A stretch of 64,000 nt of DNA from Rhyzopertha dominica (GCA_025024175.1 QCXZ01000003.1:21224392-21288391); one strand, 5' to 3'. Shown: positions 49,337 through 61,925, numbered from the stretch's first letter. The notes: a model not told the origin generated them from the letters alone. Translations and numbers: made by a program.

Positions 49337-50170
49337 CCAATTCTTATAATGTGGGACTTAAACCACAGGTCGCGTACTGGCTGAACACAACTGTGGTGAG
49401 ACCTCTTGTCACATACGTCGCCCTGGTATGGTAGCCCTGCACCGCGAAACCCAGTATAAGGACGGCGTTAGGACAAATTCAAAGGCTGGTACCGGTGGTG
49501 TGAGAACAACACCTGCTGCATCTATGGAGATGCTTCTGGGACTGGAACCTCTACACGTAGAGTATGCAGCCCGGAAAGCGGCCACTCAGGCATTGAAGGC
49601 ATTGAAAGAGCCGATAGGTTAGTGTAAAGGACAGCGTCAGCACCTTATCTCGCACCGCAACCTTCCATTGCTATCTTAGAAAGCAGACTTAGGGCTGAGA
49701 TCACAATGTGGCTTGATCGTGAGTTTTGCTTGTATTGGGATGATGCGCCGGAACTGAGGTAATCTGGACCTACGCCTGCTAAGGAACGCAAATAGCTTTC
49801 AAACCTGAGTAGTTCTTAATCGCGATTAATGGTGGGTGTCTGTACGGGACACTGTCGGCTCAATAAATACCTATATAACATGGATGTAGTGGAGAGTAGC
49901 ACCTGCAGGGTCTGCTCAGAAGAGGAGGAAGCTCCTAGTCACCTCATTACCAACTGCAGATCGCTGGGAAAAAGGTTTGGAGAATTTGGGTCTCAATTTA
50001 TTGAGGCTGAAGATCTTTACAGGTTTCCTTAGAACTTCTTTGGGAAGGCAGAACTCTTGTAAGCTACGGTNCGGGCACAATGGATCGAAAGGTCAGGTCA
50101 GGTCAAAAAGTCAAAAGTGCAACGACCATTNGCGGGGTCGCACTGTAAAAAACAGGTAGATATGCGTTGA
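49337..50170 (+). mobile_element. 3' part of an R1/LOA-like LINE, broken
   Basis: The RT thumb region (about 49350-49440) reads NTTVVRPLVTYVALVW before a stop. The 49428-49622 frame contains RTTPAASMEMLLGLEPLHVE. The final part (49829-50032) reads GVCTGHCRLNKYLYNMDVVE and then STCRVCSEEEEAPSHLITNC, a C-terminal Cys/His motif. This order is typical of R1/LOA-type ORF2 tails with an RNase-H-like segment. Stops, frameshifts and two N bases (50071, 50131) break it. The endonuclease and catalytic RT core are absent. Confidence 0.8.
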
Positions 50171-51829
50171 TTAGAACGCATATCTATTTTATGTTTGTGT
50201 GACATCCAAAATAGAGATGGGAGTATCTTAGTCTTTATTGGTTAGTGTTAATTAATTTGTTTATTATTCTTATATCACATTTCTTAAGACTTCCCCACTC
50301 AAGCTCTGGGTGATGGACAAGGCTAGCACGTTTAATTAGACCAGTCGGGCAGCCAATCAGAACGCAACATGGAAATAGAAATAAATCACGCATTAGAGAC
50401 ACAATCAGTCAGGGATGGATAGTTAAATTACGACGAGTGCCCTGCACCCTGGCGCTGGCCCTCTGGAACCGGATGAAACACACGTAGGCCGGCAACCTAC
50501 CACATATCATGATTAATAGGGATTGCCACCCTTAGGACCCAGTCTTTCAACCGGGCATTCCATACATTGGTCTAATATATGGACCGTCTANAACCCCTGG
50601 TGAAATAATGNTACAAGATGGTTGATACCGCGCCGTCCAGGACTCCTATAGCTATAGGCTATAGAGTGGAGCTACTATCATAAACCTCCACAGCCACTGC
50701 TACACAGACCCACTTGGTCTCATGGCCACTGCCACCGGATTACTAATTAGTCCCTCGCCCACTGGCAACCCCACAATTAGAATCTAATGGCCAATAATAC
50801 ACACAGTACCTCTTTCGATAATAAGTATACGGGATGTTTCAAAATTCGATGTCATAAATTGGAGTGCATGTTGCTGAAGTGAAATTATGACAAAAAGGGT
50901 AAACATGGATCCGGAAATGCTTTGTTTTTTATATACAGGGTATTATTGGAGGTATTTTTTGAGAAAACCGGTTTTCAAAACTGCAGTTTTTTGAAGGATG
51001 GTCTAATGGACAATGGCCAATAATTTGGCATAGAAGATTTTTTCATACATAAAGCAGGGGCGGCGTTGTGGGAGGGGCAAAGGGCTTTTTGGTTAAAAAA
51101 AAATTTTGACAATTTTTAAAAACCGAATTACATTTTCTAGAAACAGCAATAAATGAAGAGCAAATAAGGTATTCTTATTTCATGTCGCTAATGTAAATCA
51201 TTTTTGAGCAAATCAAGAAATTGTGTTTCCATACATGTTAGAGCATATTAAGCAAAAAACAAAAAAAATATTTTTTTAAATGGAGTTTTCAAACTACAAC
51301 TTTTGGAAACAATAAATTAAAAATTAGCAGGAAACAAAAAAAATCTACGACAAATGTTCAAAAAAAATTAGTTAAAATGTTAAAAATACTTACCCAAAGC
51401 AAAATCCCACTAAATTCCAAGTACTGTACCTGCTTACTTTGGAATTAAACTTTTTGCTCAGGTATAGTTTTATTACTAAAATCGTAGCTTCTGTAGAAAA
51501 AAATACAATATTAACATTTACGCAAAATTTTCATAATGCAATTCAATTAGCACAGAGTTACACATCTTTTATCCCGAACTTCAAACAAACCTCAATTCTG
51601 ATTATACCGATCTCTCACAATGTACTAATTAAATCCGTAATTAAATATAGCGAAGCTCGAATTTGAAACACTCTTAAGGATCCGTTACTAATCGTGACCT
51701 ATAATATTTTTTTCGAATATTAACAAATTACTCATCATACTACCTCCAATTAAAAACGTCCGTACAAAACGCCTACTGCTAATCCGCTGTACGTTTTGCC
51801 GTAATCTTGCCGGGCATTAGGTACAGCGA
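50171..51829. other. Repeat-like intergenic DNA
   Basis: 50280-50800 is unusually G+C-rich without a long frame and contains two N bases (50591, 50612); it may be the 3' UTR of the LINE before it or another retroelement. At 50833 an end-like ACGGGATGTTTCAAAATTCG begins a sequence whose possible inverse (CGAATTTGAAACACTCTTAA) is at about 51657. This suggests an 0.84-kb DNA element, but the match is short. Confidence 0.35.
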
Positions 51830-52534
51830 CGGATAACACTCCACCTAAAAGGATAACGATCTTTGATATCTGTCATGCTACAAAAATGGCCCCCTTTAAA
51901 AAGAGGGTGTTAGAAATTTCAAATGTCACCGGTAGATAGCGGCAACTTACAGTGTAAGATTTTTACATTTTCTGCTCTTTTTTATCGTCTTATTTAGAGT
52001 GAGTTTTNCTAAATTCATTATTTAGCATTCGATTTGGCGAAATTTAAGGTCGCTTAGAGCACACAAACAAATAAATTTACGTAGTATATTCTTACTTGTT
52101 ATATTACAATAAGCATTGTTATTACACTGTAATTTTATACTTATGGCGATAAACTGAATGGTTCGTATTTGTAGCTTTATAACTTGAAATGAAAATAGAA
52201 TTTAACGTTTAACCAGTAAAAAGGAAACTGTGTCACGATGGGCCGATTTGTCTTTTCTCTTAAGCTAAAATCAATGCTGTTTTTTAAATCTAATCCCTAA
52301 TCTAAACCAATCACATACCTCAATTTAAGGTGTTGTCATAGTTACTGGGTTAATTTTGACTAACATCAACTTTAACAAAGGAAAGAGAAACCGACCCATT
52401 GTGCTTCAATTATTCAAAAATTATACACTTAACATGGGGCGTCACCTATGAGCAATCCTCAAAATCTTGAATTTACTGGCAAACACAATGACATTTCCAA
52501 ATCGTTTGTTCGGCATCCTTAATGGAGATATTCG
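51830..52534. mobile_element. TA-type DNA element, copy 2, interrupted by a MITE
   Basis: An inverted relative of 12881-13410: CGGATAACACTCCACC and GGATAACGATCTTTG match the inverse of the right end of copy 1, and CGGCATCCTTAATGGAGATA matches its left end. TA follows at 52535. It is longer than copy 1 mainly because a separate 163-bp MITE sits inside it at 52238-52400. It contains one N (52008). Confidence 0.75.
52238..52400. repeat. 163-bp MITE, copy 2, nested in the 51.8-kb element
   Basis: The ends ATGGGCCGATTTGTC and GAAACCGACCCAT are imperfect inverted repeats. The interior shares CAATCACATACCTCAATTT and AACATCAACTTTAACAAAG with the copy at 49076-49217. It is nested inside an older element, which gives the order of insertion. 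Confidence 0.8.
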
Positions 52535-53758
52535 TAGATACAGCTAAGTCCACTAAATATTAAGGGTACTAAAAAGGTCCACTAAATATTAAAAGTACTA
52601 AATGAAATACACTACCGCAACGTCCGCCATATTTGGAGTAAAAGTTTGGCGATAACATTAAAATTTCCCAATGTTAATTTTACTTAATTGGAATGAGACC
52701 AAGATATCGCACTAATAATGCTGACAGTTATTATGCATTTGCTTTCAGATACTAAATGACAACACCGCTTTCCATTTGCAGGGGGAGCGTTGTGTTGAAT
52801 TATATATATATATATAATATATATTATATATATTATAATTATATAATAGGCAAGTTTACTAGAGCTCTAGAATATGTTATGATATTTAATATGTTTTTTT
52901 AATATGTTTAATATGTTATGATATTTAAGAGCCTTAAGTTTACAATAGTGACACAACATCTGGCGGCAGATACATAAACTATTAAGAACAGTACTTTAAT
53001 GCCGGCAAAGGCGGAATTATTGTGTAATAGTGCTGTTTTGGTTGTATCGAATTAGCATTTTTAAATTGCGGGCAGTGAATATTATTAAGAAAAAGGGGAT
53101 ACATGTAAACACAAAAAGCATGTGTGATATTATATTATAATAGTAATATGCGGTTATGTGATTAAGCAGTTATCACATATGCTATTGACCCGAGTGTGTT
53201 TTGGTTACCATTACCAGTTCCTTTGTAATAATTATATTTAATATACTCGGTTGCGAACCCATCTGTATTTCATTTTGAGATACAGACGAGTATATTATAA
53301 TAGCAAGTACTGTTTATTTCCGCCATTTGTAAAGACACACTAGCGCCACCAACGGTCGATAAACTCTCCTATTATATTTCTATATAATTCCGTGGATTGC
53401 TATGTCAAATTAAACGTCAAAAGTCAAAATTAAACTGATTTTCTCTGACACGCTTACTTCTTGACATCTATAACTGAGTAATAAGTTTAAATAGAGGATG
53501 ATAAATTATACTACGTTTTTTATTAAATTATGTGTACGGATAATATTTTCTTATGTATGATAATTTTTAGTGGCGTTGGTACGATGATTAAGGTTAGGGA
53601 AGTTGGCAACGTTGCTGTGCGGATGACGCTTGACGTTGCTGGGTTGGCACATGACGTAAAGCGGCATGTTTTGATTGTTTTGATTTGAGGTTAAGTTTAA
53701 ACTGAAATAGAAATCAAATAACGTAGAACAAAGCTTAGAATTTAGGGAATGTTGTAAG
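52535..53758. other. Region upstream of PTCD1, with an AT dinucleotide tract
   Basis: 52798-52850 is a nearly pure alternating AT tract. No frame with recognisable similarity is present. The last 150 bp before the ATG at 53759 are less AT-rich and probably hold the PTCD1 promoter and 5' UTR; no TATA box is obvious. Confidence 0.4.
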
Positions 53759-55942
53759 ATGTTTCGCCAAATTATAATTAATACAACTAGTAGAAAACTG
53801 TGTACCAGTATATTTACTATTAATAAGTCTGTAAGTTTTGAAAACCAGTGTAAATTATGTATTGCCATTCCACGGTGTCTCAGCACTATAAATGCACATC
53901 CAGACGAGAGGAATCTAGAAATAACAAACTCAACGAAGGAGCAGTCAAAACTAAGAAGTGAAAGAGAGCTATTCCTGAATATAAAAAGTGATCCAGATAC
54001 ATTCGGTTCCAGTGGGAGAGAAAAATTAGTTGATAAAGGTGATAAAGAGGAAGAGCAATATCTTGAAAACAGACCATCTCCATCACAGCGACTCCGTACA
54101 AAACAATATGCAGATATTATCAAGAACCTTATACGCAAACATAAAATTAAAGAAGCAATTGATGTATTAGAAGTCCAAATGATACAAGAAGACCGTGTTA
54201 AACCAGAGGCGTACATTTACAATTTAATACTAGGTGCGTGTGGTCGAGTAGGCTATACCAAAAAAGCATTTGCCTTATACAACAAAATGAAACAGAGAAA
54301 TTTGAAGATAATGGGTGGTACATACACAGCTTTATTTAATGCGTGTGCAAATAGCCCATGGCCACAAGATGGTTTGGACAGAGCGATACATTTACGGAAA
54401 TTGATAGAGGAAAAAGGACATGCATTAAACAAAATAACGTACAATGCTATGANTAAAGCTTTTGGCAGATGTGGTGATATAAAAACAGCATTTGAAATAG
54501 CAGACGAAATGGCAATGAAGAAATTACCAATGGCTGACGATACACTAAACTTTCTGCTGCAGTCATGTATCAGTGATAAAAGTGCAGGATTCAGACACGC
54601 ATTGTTAGTATGGCGCAAATTTAATAACAAAGGAGTAAAACCAAGTGTTTATTGTTATAATTTAATGTTACGTTGCATAAGAGAGTGTGGTTTAGGTGAG
54701 ATAAGTGATGCCCAAGAGGAAATTAAGAAAATTTTGGATGATCCTCAAAATCAGTCAAATGCTCAAAAATTATTAGGCGATGGTAATGATAGTCTTAGTT
54801 CTTCTAATGAAACAGAAAGTCTCAGTAAACAGACGGATTTAGTTTCAAAAAATTGTTTTCCCAATCTGCTTAGTGAAAACCCACAATTAGGAAATGTAAT
54901 TTCAATTTCTGAAATAAATAGTGCAGAAGATCGACTATTGCTGGTAGGAGGACTTACAGGGTTTTTAAGTGATATGGTAAACAATAAATGCAATCCTGAT
55001 ATTAAAACATTTACACTACTTCTTGATGTTATCCCTAACACCACTGCAGCAGAGAAGGAGCTGTTGCATAAATTGAAAGATAACAATGTGAAACCAGATA
55101 TTGATTTTTATAACATGGTAATGAAAAGGAGATGTCTTAGAGGTGACTATGAAGGTGCTAAGGTAGATGACTTGTTTATATGCTACTGCTTGTTCTTAAA
55201 AGTTTGAAGTTTTAGATTGTAGTCAACATGATTAAAAATAAAGGAAAAAGGCCGGACTTAATAACATATGGGATATTGGCAATGAGTTGCAGGACGAAGC
55301 AACAGGCTAGGGAATTGATAGACGAGATGAACGAAGCTTCTTATAGGTAAAGTTTCAAAAGGTTAAAGTTCAAAATTTAGTGTGTCATACCAACAAAATG
55401 TTAGAGGTATTTACTTTTAGGAATTACTAAATTATAATATGTCACAAAAAAAATACTAAATACCACTTACATTATAATTTCAGATTAAACATTCCAATTT
55501 TGGGAGCAATGTTACATCAGGCCTGCTACCATATGAACTTTCAGTATGTTCTATACACAATGGAATTATGTGTTACTGAAGAACTCAAGCCCAATAAACA
55601 GTTTATGGAGAAACTTGAAGAATTTAGAAGAAAGTGTAAAGATATTTCAAATGATAAGGTAAAATCCATATCTTTTTTAATTCATATTTCATTTAATGCT
55701 ATTTGCAGGATCATAAGTTATCAGCAACCGAATCATTTATAAAAGGATTTAAATTATTTAGACAGAGGTACAAAACGTGGCTTACTGAAATAAAAATTGA
55801 TGATACAGAAGACGCACATCCATGGCATCAGTACCGTACCACTACTGACACCGATGTCAGACATTTTAAAGATAAAGAGGCACGTTTCAAAGCCCAGCAT
55901 ACTTCATTATTCAAACAGAAACGTTCAGTTAGGAACAATTAG
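53759..55942 (+). CDS. PTCD1: Pentatricopeptide repeat-containing protein 1, mitochondrial; four exons, 647 residues
   Basis: A mitochondrial RNA-binding PPR protein; in vertebrates PTCD1 acts in mitochondrial tRNA and 16S rRNA maturation. Exons: 53759-55162, 55216-55346, 55484-55658 and 55709-55942. All borders are GT/AG, the first intron is only 53 bp, and the joins keep frame. The total of 647 residues is close to the family length (about 700 in human). The N-terminus (MFRQIIINTTSRKLCTS) is basic and lacks acids, as in a mitochondrial targeting peptide. After an acidic linker to about residue 115, PPR-type helical pairs run from about 117 to 310, for example AYIYNLILGACGRVGYTKKA and YCYNLMLRCIRECG. 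A later pair in exons 1 and 2 includes KPDIDFYNMVM and PDLITYGILAMSC. Residue 232 is uncertain (N at 54453). The gene runs tail-to-tail with eIF3L. Confidence 0.92.
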
Positions 55943-55976
55943 AAAATGTATATAAAAATAGGGTTTATTTGTTAAA

Positions 55977-55982
55977 AATAAA
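55977..55982 (+). terminator. PTCD1: Poly(A) signal of PTCD1
   Basis: AATAAA 34 bp after the PTCD1 stop. The cleavage site expected 10-30 bp further on would fall within the 3' UTR of the opposing eIF3L gene. Confidence 0.7.
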
Positions 55983-55995
55983 GTGCTTTTAATGT

Positions 55996-56014
55996 TTTAT
56001 TGTAGCCATTTATT
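55996..56014 (-). terminator. eIF3l: Two poly(A) signals of eIF3L
   Basis: On the minus strand AATAAA occurs at 56014-56009 and 56001-55996, 26-45 bp past the eIF3L stop at 56041. With the PTCD1 signal at 55977 this predicts overlapping 3' ends. Confidence 0.65.
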
Positions 56015-56040
56015 GATGTAGTGAAAAACATCACAAAGCA

Positions 56041-58940
56041 TTATATTTTGATATGGTGCAATTTCCTATTCAAGTCTTCAAACTTCAGTATCTTACGAAT
56101 AAAGAAATCACCATAGCGATGGGCCACTTTCGTGTCGGCAATGTGGATCATGTCGTTGTCTATGTAGAAGTCCAACTGCAAAACAAAAGAATAGTTTGTG
56201 TTAGTTGCAAAAAATACAATGTCCAAGAATAAATTTCAAGTATGTATTTCGTTAGCAACTAGGTAGATAAATGCAGATTTTAAATTTGAAAAATTAAAAA
56301 TTTTGCTTGAAAACGTTTTTAAATTAGGTACAGTCACACAGGATCATATATTTGCAATTAAACAACTGGCTGAAAAGATAGGCAAAGAAAAAGGAATCTG
56401 TTGAGCATTCTTGCACTCAGAGAAAGCACTTGACAACATCCCTAGAAAAGTGGTCTGGGAAAGTATGAAGAAAAGAGGTATAAATAATAAGCTCGCAAAA
56501 AGCATAGTCAGTTTATACAATGACACAAAAAATTATGTGAGAACAAGCAACATGGAATCATGGGATTTTCAAGTAGTGGATGGATTAAGGCATGGGGGGG
56601 TGTTAAGCCCAGCACTGTTTATCATGGTAATGGACGATATATTGTGGGAACTACACAACAAAAGTCAAATTAGGGTATAGAAAATTAAAGGTGATAAAGC
56701 TAACAGAATGCCCATTTGCAGATGACCTGATGATCTGTGCAGAAAATGAAGAGAAGTTACAACAAAATGTAGAGTTGTGGGAGGAGAACTAACAAAACGT
56801 AAAATGTTAATAGATACGAGCAAGGCTAAAACAATGGCCATAGGAAACGAGGACAAAAAGATAGACGTAACAATAAATGGGAAACAAATAGAACAGGTTA
56901 AAAGTTTTAAGTGCCTAGGAGTTACACTACAAAGCAATGGAGGGATGGATGAAGAAAAATAAATAAATAAGATAAATGAAAGAATCACTAGTGCAATAAA
57001 GGTGAACCACCCACTAAATAGGATGTTAATAAGTAAAAAGGAAATAAGTGAGAAGACAAAAATGACTATAAAAGACCCTTTATAGACCAATATTAACATA
57101 CAGTAGTGAAAGTTGGGTGTTAAGTGATAGAATTTTAGTAGACTGCAGGCAACAGAGATGAAATACTTGAGACATGTTAAAAGGGAGACTAGAATGGACA
57201 GAATAAGAAACGACAGAATCTGGAAAGAACTGGAAATAGAGTCGATTAAACAAACTGTGGAAGAAAATAAATTAAAGAAGTTCGGGCACTTGGTGAGAAT
57301 GAACGAGGAAAGACCAGCAAAAAAGCTAGAATGGCAAAGGACAGGACTAAGTGGAAGAAAATAGTACAAAAGACAGTAAACGAGTGAGAGGCACTGTATA
57401 CCTGATTATATATATACTAATAGAGTAACTAATACTTTTTATTTGTTACTTCATTACTCTGACACCACCACTGTGAATTTATTCTGTTATATCCAGCCTT
57501 TTTTTGGTTACAACCTTTTAATATTGCAGAATATCGGGCATAATCTGCTGTAGTTGATACGTTTGAATCCATAAAAATGACAGCCATTCATTTTTGCTAA
57601 CACATGCGGTATATGTGACAAATGCTTAGTTACATATCCGTACCTTTCCTCATCTCTGTTAAATACTGATAACTAGGTGTAACCCAACTTATAAAAATAT
57701 TGATAATTACCTCTGATCCACTTTGAAATTTCCCTTCTAAGCCGGATGCTCCCTTCGACCAAACAACATTCTTCATCTTGTGTTTGAAACACAACAGATG
57801 AATCAACAAAGCGTTGACTTCTTTATTCAAGTCAATCTCTTTGTTCTCGTTATTGATATTTGATTTCTGATTCTGCGCCATGAAGGATGCCAGTTTACTT
57901 AACGGTAGAGTAGTGTACAATTTCAAGTAACTTCTAATAGTGGGAAGCATTCGTTGTTGTTGAACTTCTTCCATAAATACCTGAGTTTGATGACGAATAG
58001 CGTCTTTCGAGTAATCCTCAGGCTTAGAATCAGATGGAGGTGGGCACGGCAGCAAGAACTTCGGACAGGCATAGACGAAACAATTTTCAAATTCTTGCAG
58101 GTCTCCATACTGCATCTTGTACATTTTTTCATGATAGCTCTTCTCACGTAAGGTTTGCTGAATGGACTCATCCACGCACTGTGGGTGCAAAACCAAACAA
58201 ATAGCAAGAAGGTGGTACATCTGATCAGTTTGCTTATTTATCTGATCATGTTGATAACTTTTTGAAGCGAAAAGCTGCTTCGTACGTTGAATGTAGAGCA
58301 AGATGGACGAGAAAGTTCGAATTGCATCCGAATATCTACGCATCATCATGTAACAGAAACCAACATAATATGATGTTGATATCTGACAGGCGGGAACGTG
58401 GGCATACTGTGACTTTCTGTGCACTTCGATGTTCTCCAGCAATTTGATTGCCAAATAATAATCACCCAACAATGAATGCAAACGTAGTAATCCAACTAAT
58501 GAGAAGTATCCCAGCATTTTATACAAGGAGTGTTTTCCGTACTCCCCAGCAACTGAATCTGGATCTCCTCCGCTTGCAAACACTTCCAGCTGCTGCTTAA
58601 TATTACTCTTATCAACCAATGAATGCAGAACATTCAGTACACAAAGCACGTTCCACACTTTATTATTCATGTCAATAGTTTCCAGTTCCTGTGGAGATTT
58701 CTTCTGGAGACGTGCTCTGTATTGAGCAAATGATTGAAACTGATAGACAAATTCATCAATTAGCTCCCACAACCATAAGTCAGGCAGTTCCAATGGTACT
58801 GGCTCTTCCGCACTCAATATGGAATTGAAAAGGTCACAATAATTGTAGAATGAATTAAAACGTTGTTCCAATGTTGGTCCTCCTTGAATTCTAGCATATA
58901 TATGGCGGAAGTAGAGTTCCTTGTATAAAATCATGAAGTG
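56041..58940 (-). CDS. eIF3l: Translation initiation factor eIF3 subunit L, two 3' exons (5' part not found)
   Basis: Subunit L of the eIF3 complex, which helps 40S ribosomal subunits recruit initiator tRNA and mRNA in the cytosol. The exon 58940-57711 encodes about 410 residues starting [17 protein letters not shown], after a clear acceptor (TTAATTTCAG). It contains the family landmarks [57 protein letters not shown] and [20 protein letters not shown]. The last exon 56175-56041 adds 44 residues including [20 protein letters not shown], the end of the PCI-type domain. The join is in frame (donor GAG|GTAATT, acceptor TTTTGCAG). About 100-130 N-terminal residues typical of the family are not found between 58941 and the gap at 63369, so 5' exons lie outside or are lost in the assembly. 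The 1535-bp last intron holds an RTE-like LINE fragment in the opposite orientation. Confidence 0.93.
56335..57370 (+). mobile_element. RTE-like LINE fragment inside the last eIF3L intron
   Basis: Plus-strand reverse-transcriptase motifs occur in several frames. [20 protein letters not shown] (about 56342) is followed by [20 protein letters not shown], where the usual first catalytic Asp is replaced by His (AFLHSEKA). [13 protein letters not shown], then [13 protein letters not shown] with the Asp pair intact (about 56709-56747), [20 protein letters not shown] and the C-terminal [17 protein letters not shown] with [15 protein letters not shown] follow. Frame changes separate these parts. The motifs fit RTE-like endonuclease/RT elements. 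It is 5'-truncated and inactive, and inserted antisense to eIF3L. Confidence 0.85.
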
Positions 58941-59929
58941 CTGAAATTAATTAAATAATTGTTACAATTATGTGGTTTGAAATCACACAAGCTAGGAAGT
59001 AGCACTCTTCATAAAAATCAGTTCGCCTATTATATTAAAGTATGTATACCTTGCTTTCAAAGAAAAATGTTTTCTTGAATTCTTCATTTAGGTATGTTGC
59101 ACTAAATACATACATTTATATAACGATGCCTTACCACAGATTTCTTAATTACTTGGTTCACTATTTCGTTATTTCTTAAGACAAAATAAAATGCACTAAT
59201 GGTTACACCAAAAAACAATTTATACAATGTGATATTTAAATGTGTAACAATCCATAATATACATAAGTCCCAAATCATTCACAGCTAAAATCTTCAGATG
59301 GCTAAATATATTTTCTTTAATGAAGACATTTTTTAATAATCATCTTCGTTTTCACAGCACTGCTTTTCGCTCCGTCATTTTTTGTCAAAATTGGCACTTT
59401 GCTGATATCAGAATTTTCAAAACTACCAAAATCACAGTAAATGTGACGTCATTGTAAAGAGCGATGAGAGTGAAAAAATTACTATAAAAAAATTTAACTT
59501 CAAAGAAATTAGATTAACTGTCTGAGGATTTTCGCTGCAGATGATCTGTGACAGTCTGTTCGCACAGTACATTTTCTGTTGCATAATTTTAGTAAACAGC
59601 TAGAAAACATATGATCTAAAAACATACTAAATTGTCATTATCAAACAAATCATTTATACATTTTTTTTAATATAGTAGGTGTCGGTCTTCTAAATACGAA
59701 TAAAACTCCTTTTATCTCATGCCAAGCTTTCGGAGACCTTTTTTCTCCTTCTTCTGGGCCTATAACATTTTATTAAACAACAATTTGTAGCTGTTCATTT
59801 TCAAGTTTTAAATGAATAATTTAATTGAATTGACTGTTTGCAAGCAAGATGGTTTGACGTAAATGGAGTGTTAATGAAATAGGCAAAATGTTATGATGCT
59901 GTCATGTTGTCACATATTCCATAACATGA
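58941..59929. other. Intron or upstream region of eIF3L, no exon recognised
   Basis: I searched the minus strand for the missing N-terminal eIF3L exons and saw no convincing one. The region is AT-rich. Confidence 0.4.
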
Positions 59930-61410
59930 AATGTCAGATGGTATGACGCTTGCATTACATCATGGCGGAAATAAAATATTTTGTAGATCTACTATGTGTG
60001 ACCTCACCTTGGTCGCAAAATACAAAATTGACGTTTGTCTTGGGCAAACATTATTATTAACTGTTGGGTTTCTGTATGGTTTTGAGTTGCTGTTAGATGA
60101 TAGTGCCTTTATCACAATTTGTACGATACCAACCTGTGCAGTGGCATAGTGCACCAGTAGAAGGAGAACAAAAGGATTCGTTTTACACCACAATGAAACA
60201 CAAACTGTTGGAGTACTATCCGAGAACCTGCAACAACCTGAACACACAATTACAAATTTCGACCGAATTACTTCCAACAAAGTTTCGATTTATCGAACAG
60301 ATTGTGATTTTACCAAAATGTGAATTTACAACCAGGCATACACAAAACTCGTAGGTATTGGAACAAATAAAAAGTTTACAACAGCTATTATTTAAATAAT
60401 ATTCTTTAAAATTGCATAAAATATTTTTATTCAACTTTACTAATATCGAAATCACTTGTTTTTTTTTTGCAAAATTCTACACTAGTAGCATTGAGTTTAT
60501 TACTCCGATATAATATAATAATCAAGGCTAGTAGTTACCACAATATATAAATCATAAAGCTTATACCACCCACTTTATTTATTAGCCAAAAGTGGTCTAC
60601 CAATATCTTAAATACAGCAGATATAATAGTTGTGCTTATTTGTTCAACAAAAAAAGTATTATAGTGCCATGTTTTATCTAATAAAAATAATGTACGAGGT
60701 TGAGGAGGAGCAATTCACTTGCAGCACTCCTACATACTTATATATTCAAGGAATTCTAAGAATTGTTCCTGAAAATAAAATGTATGAAATGATGCTCCTA
60801 GAGAATGCTTTTTTTGCAGATAAAAGAAGAGAAACGTGTAGTGCATCAGATACAAGAAATACACACAGAACTTATATATAGGGTGAGTGCTAGTAGAATT
60901 TTGCAAAAAAACTGATTTCGGTATTATTCAGCTGTAAGCAAGTTTATAAAAAGATTTTATACAATTTTTAAAGATTATTGAAATAACAGCTGTTGTATAC
61001 ATTTTATTTTTTCCAATACCTACGATTTTTATGCATGCCTGTATATAAATTCACCTTTTCGTAAGATCACAATCTGTAAAATAAATCAACTTAGTTTGAA
61101 GAAATTCGGCCGAAATTGCATCTTCAAGTTGCAGCACATTCTCAGAGAGTACTACAACAGTTTGTGTTCCATTGTGGTGTAGAACTAATCCTTTTATAAA
61201 CTGGTACATTATGCCACTGCACACGTTGGTATCATATAAATGATGACAAAGACACTCGCTACTAACAGAAGCAGTTAATAATAATGTTCGTCCCAGACAA
61301 TCATCACTTTTGCATTTTGCACCCAGGTGACATCATATGCAGTAGATCCGCAAAATCTGTCACCTACTTGGCACACTATACTTTATTCCCGCCACCTTTC
61401 ACATTAAAAG
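59930..61410. mobile_element. 1.5-kb inverted repeat with about 400-bp arms
   Basis: The left arm 59930-60335 matches the inverse of 61045-61410 over its whole length, for example AACATTATTATTAACTG, TGTGCAGTGGCATA and CAGATTGTGAT with their inverses. The spacer (about 60340-61040) is AT-rich. The left arm contains the frame 59931-60149. The right arm contains a minus-strand frame (61332-61051) open for 93 codons without an early Met, reading CLGRTLLLTASVSSEC and then NVCSGIMYQFIKGLVLHHNG. The two arms differ by substitutions and indels, so they are not a very recent copy. The product is not recognised. Confidence 0.75.
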
Positions 61411-61925
61411 AAAGAAAACCAATTAACTTTATGCAGTGATTAATACATACCAGGGATATTACGAAGGTTAGATTCCGATTCTGAAAAATCAAAATTTTCG
61501 ATTGATATGTGACCCTCCTATTTCGACTTCGGCTCTGACACTTTTACATCGAAGATTGAAGGACAGGGGTGACTGCGGCCTCAATCAGCGTGTACCACCC
61601 AAGTTTATGCTTGTAGCGCAGAGAACCCCCCTTCCCATTCTACTTTCTGGTCGATTACATACTCTTTTCACTTACTGTCTCAAAGGGTTTTACTATAATC
61701 AGTACAACAGAGAAAGATGTATTCCCATAAGTGATGTCCATGTGGAAAGTTGAATACAACATTTCAATCCCTGAAGTCGATTGCCAACCAATATGTGTGT
61801 TAGACGTGTTTTTTGTAGGTTTGGACTCCTAATTATTATGTTAAATTAAACAACCTTTTTATCAATATAACGTTTTGATCTTTTATTTAAATCTTTTTAA
61901 AATATTATAGTTTTTATAGGTTGAG

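Noticed and set aside
50833..51676. An 0.84-kb DNA element bounded by GTTTCAAAATTCG and its inverse
   Set aside because: The inverse match is only about 15-18 bases with mismatches and no target duplication is visible; left as a remark.
52798..52850. Alternating AT tract as a possible replication origin or scaffold-attachment site
   Set aside because: Simple dinucleotide repeats are common in AT-rich genomes and no further signal supports a function.
53551..54216. A 221-residue open frame on the minus strand
   Set aside because: It lies opposite PTCD1 exon 1 and its hydrophobic Ser/Leu-rich translation is a typical antisense by-product.
56665..57369. A 234-residue minus-strand open frame rich in Leu, Ile and Phe that looks membrane-like
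   Set aside because: It is antisense to the A-rich RTE-like LINE. Reverse-reading Lys/Glu codons gives Phe/Leu, which explains its composition.
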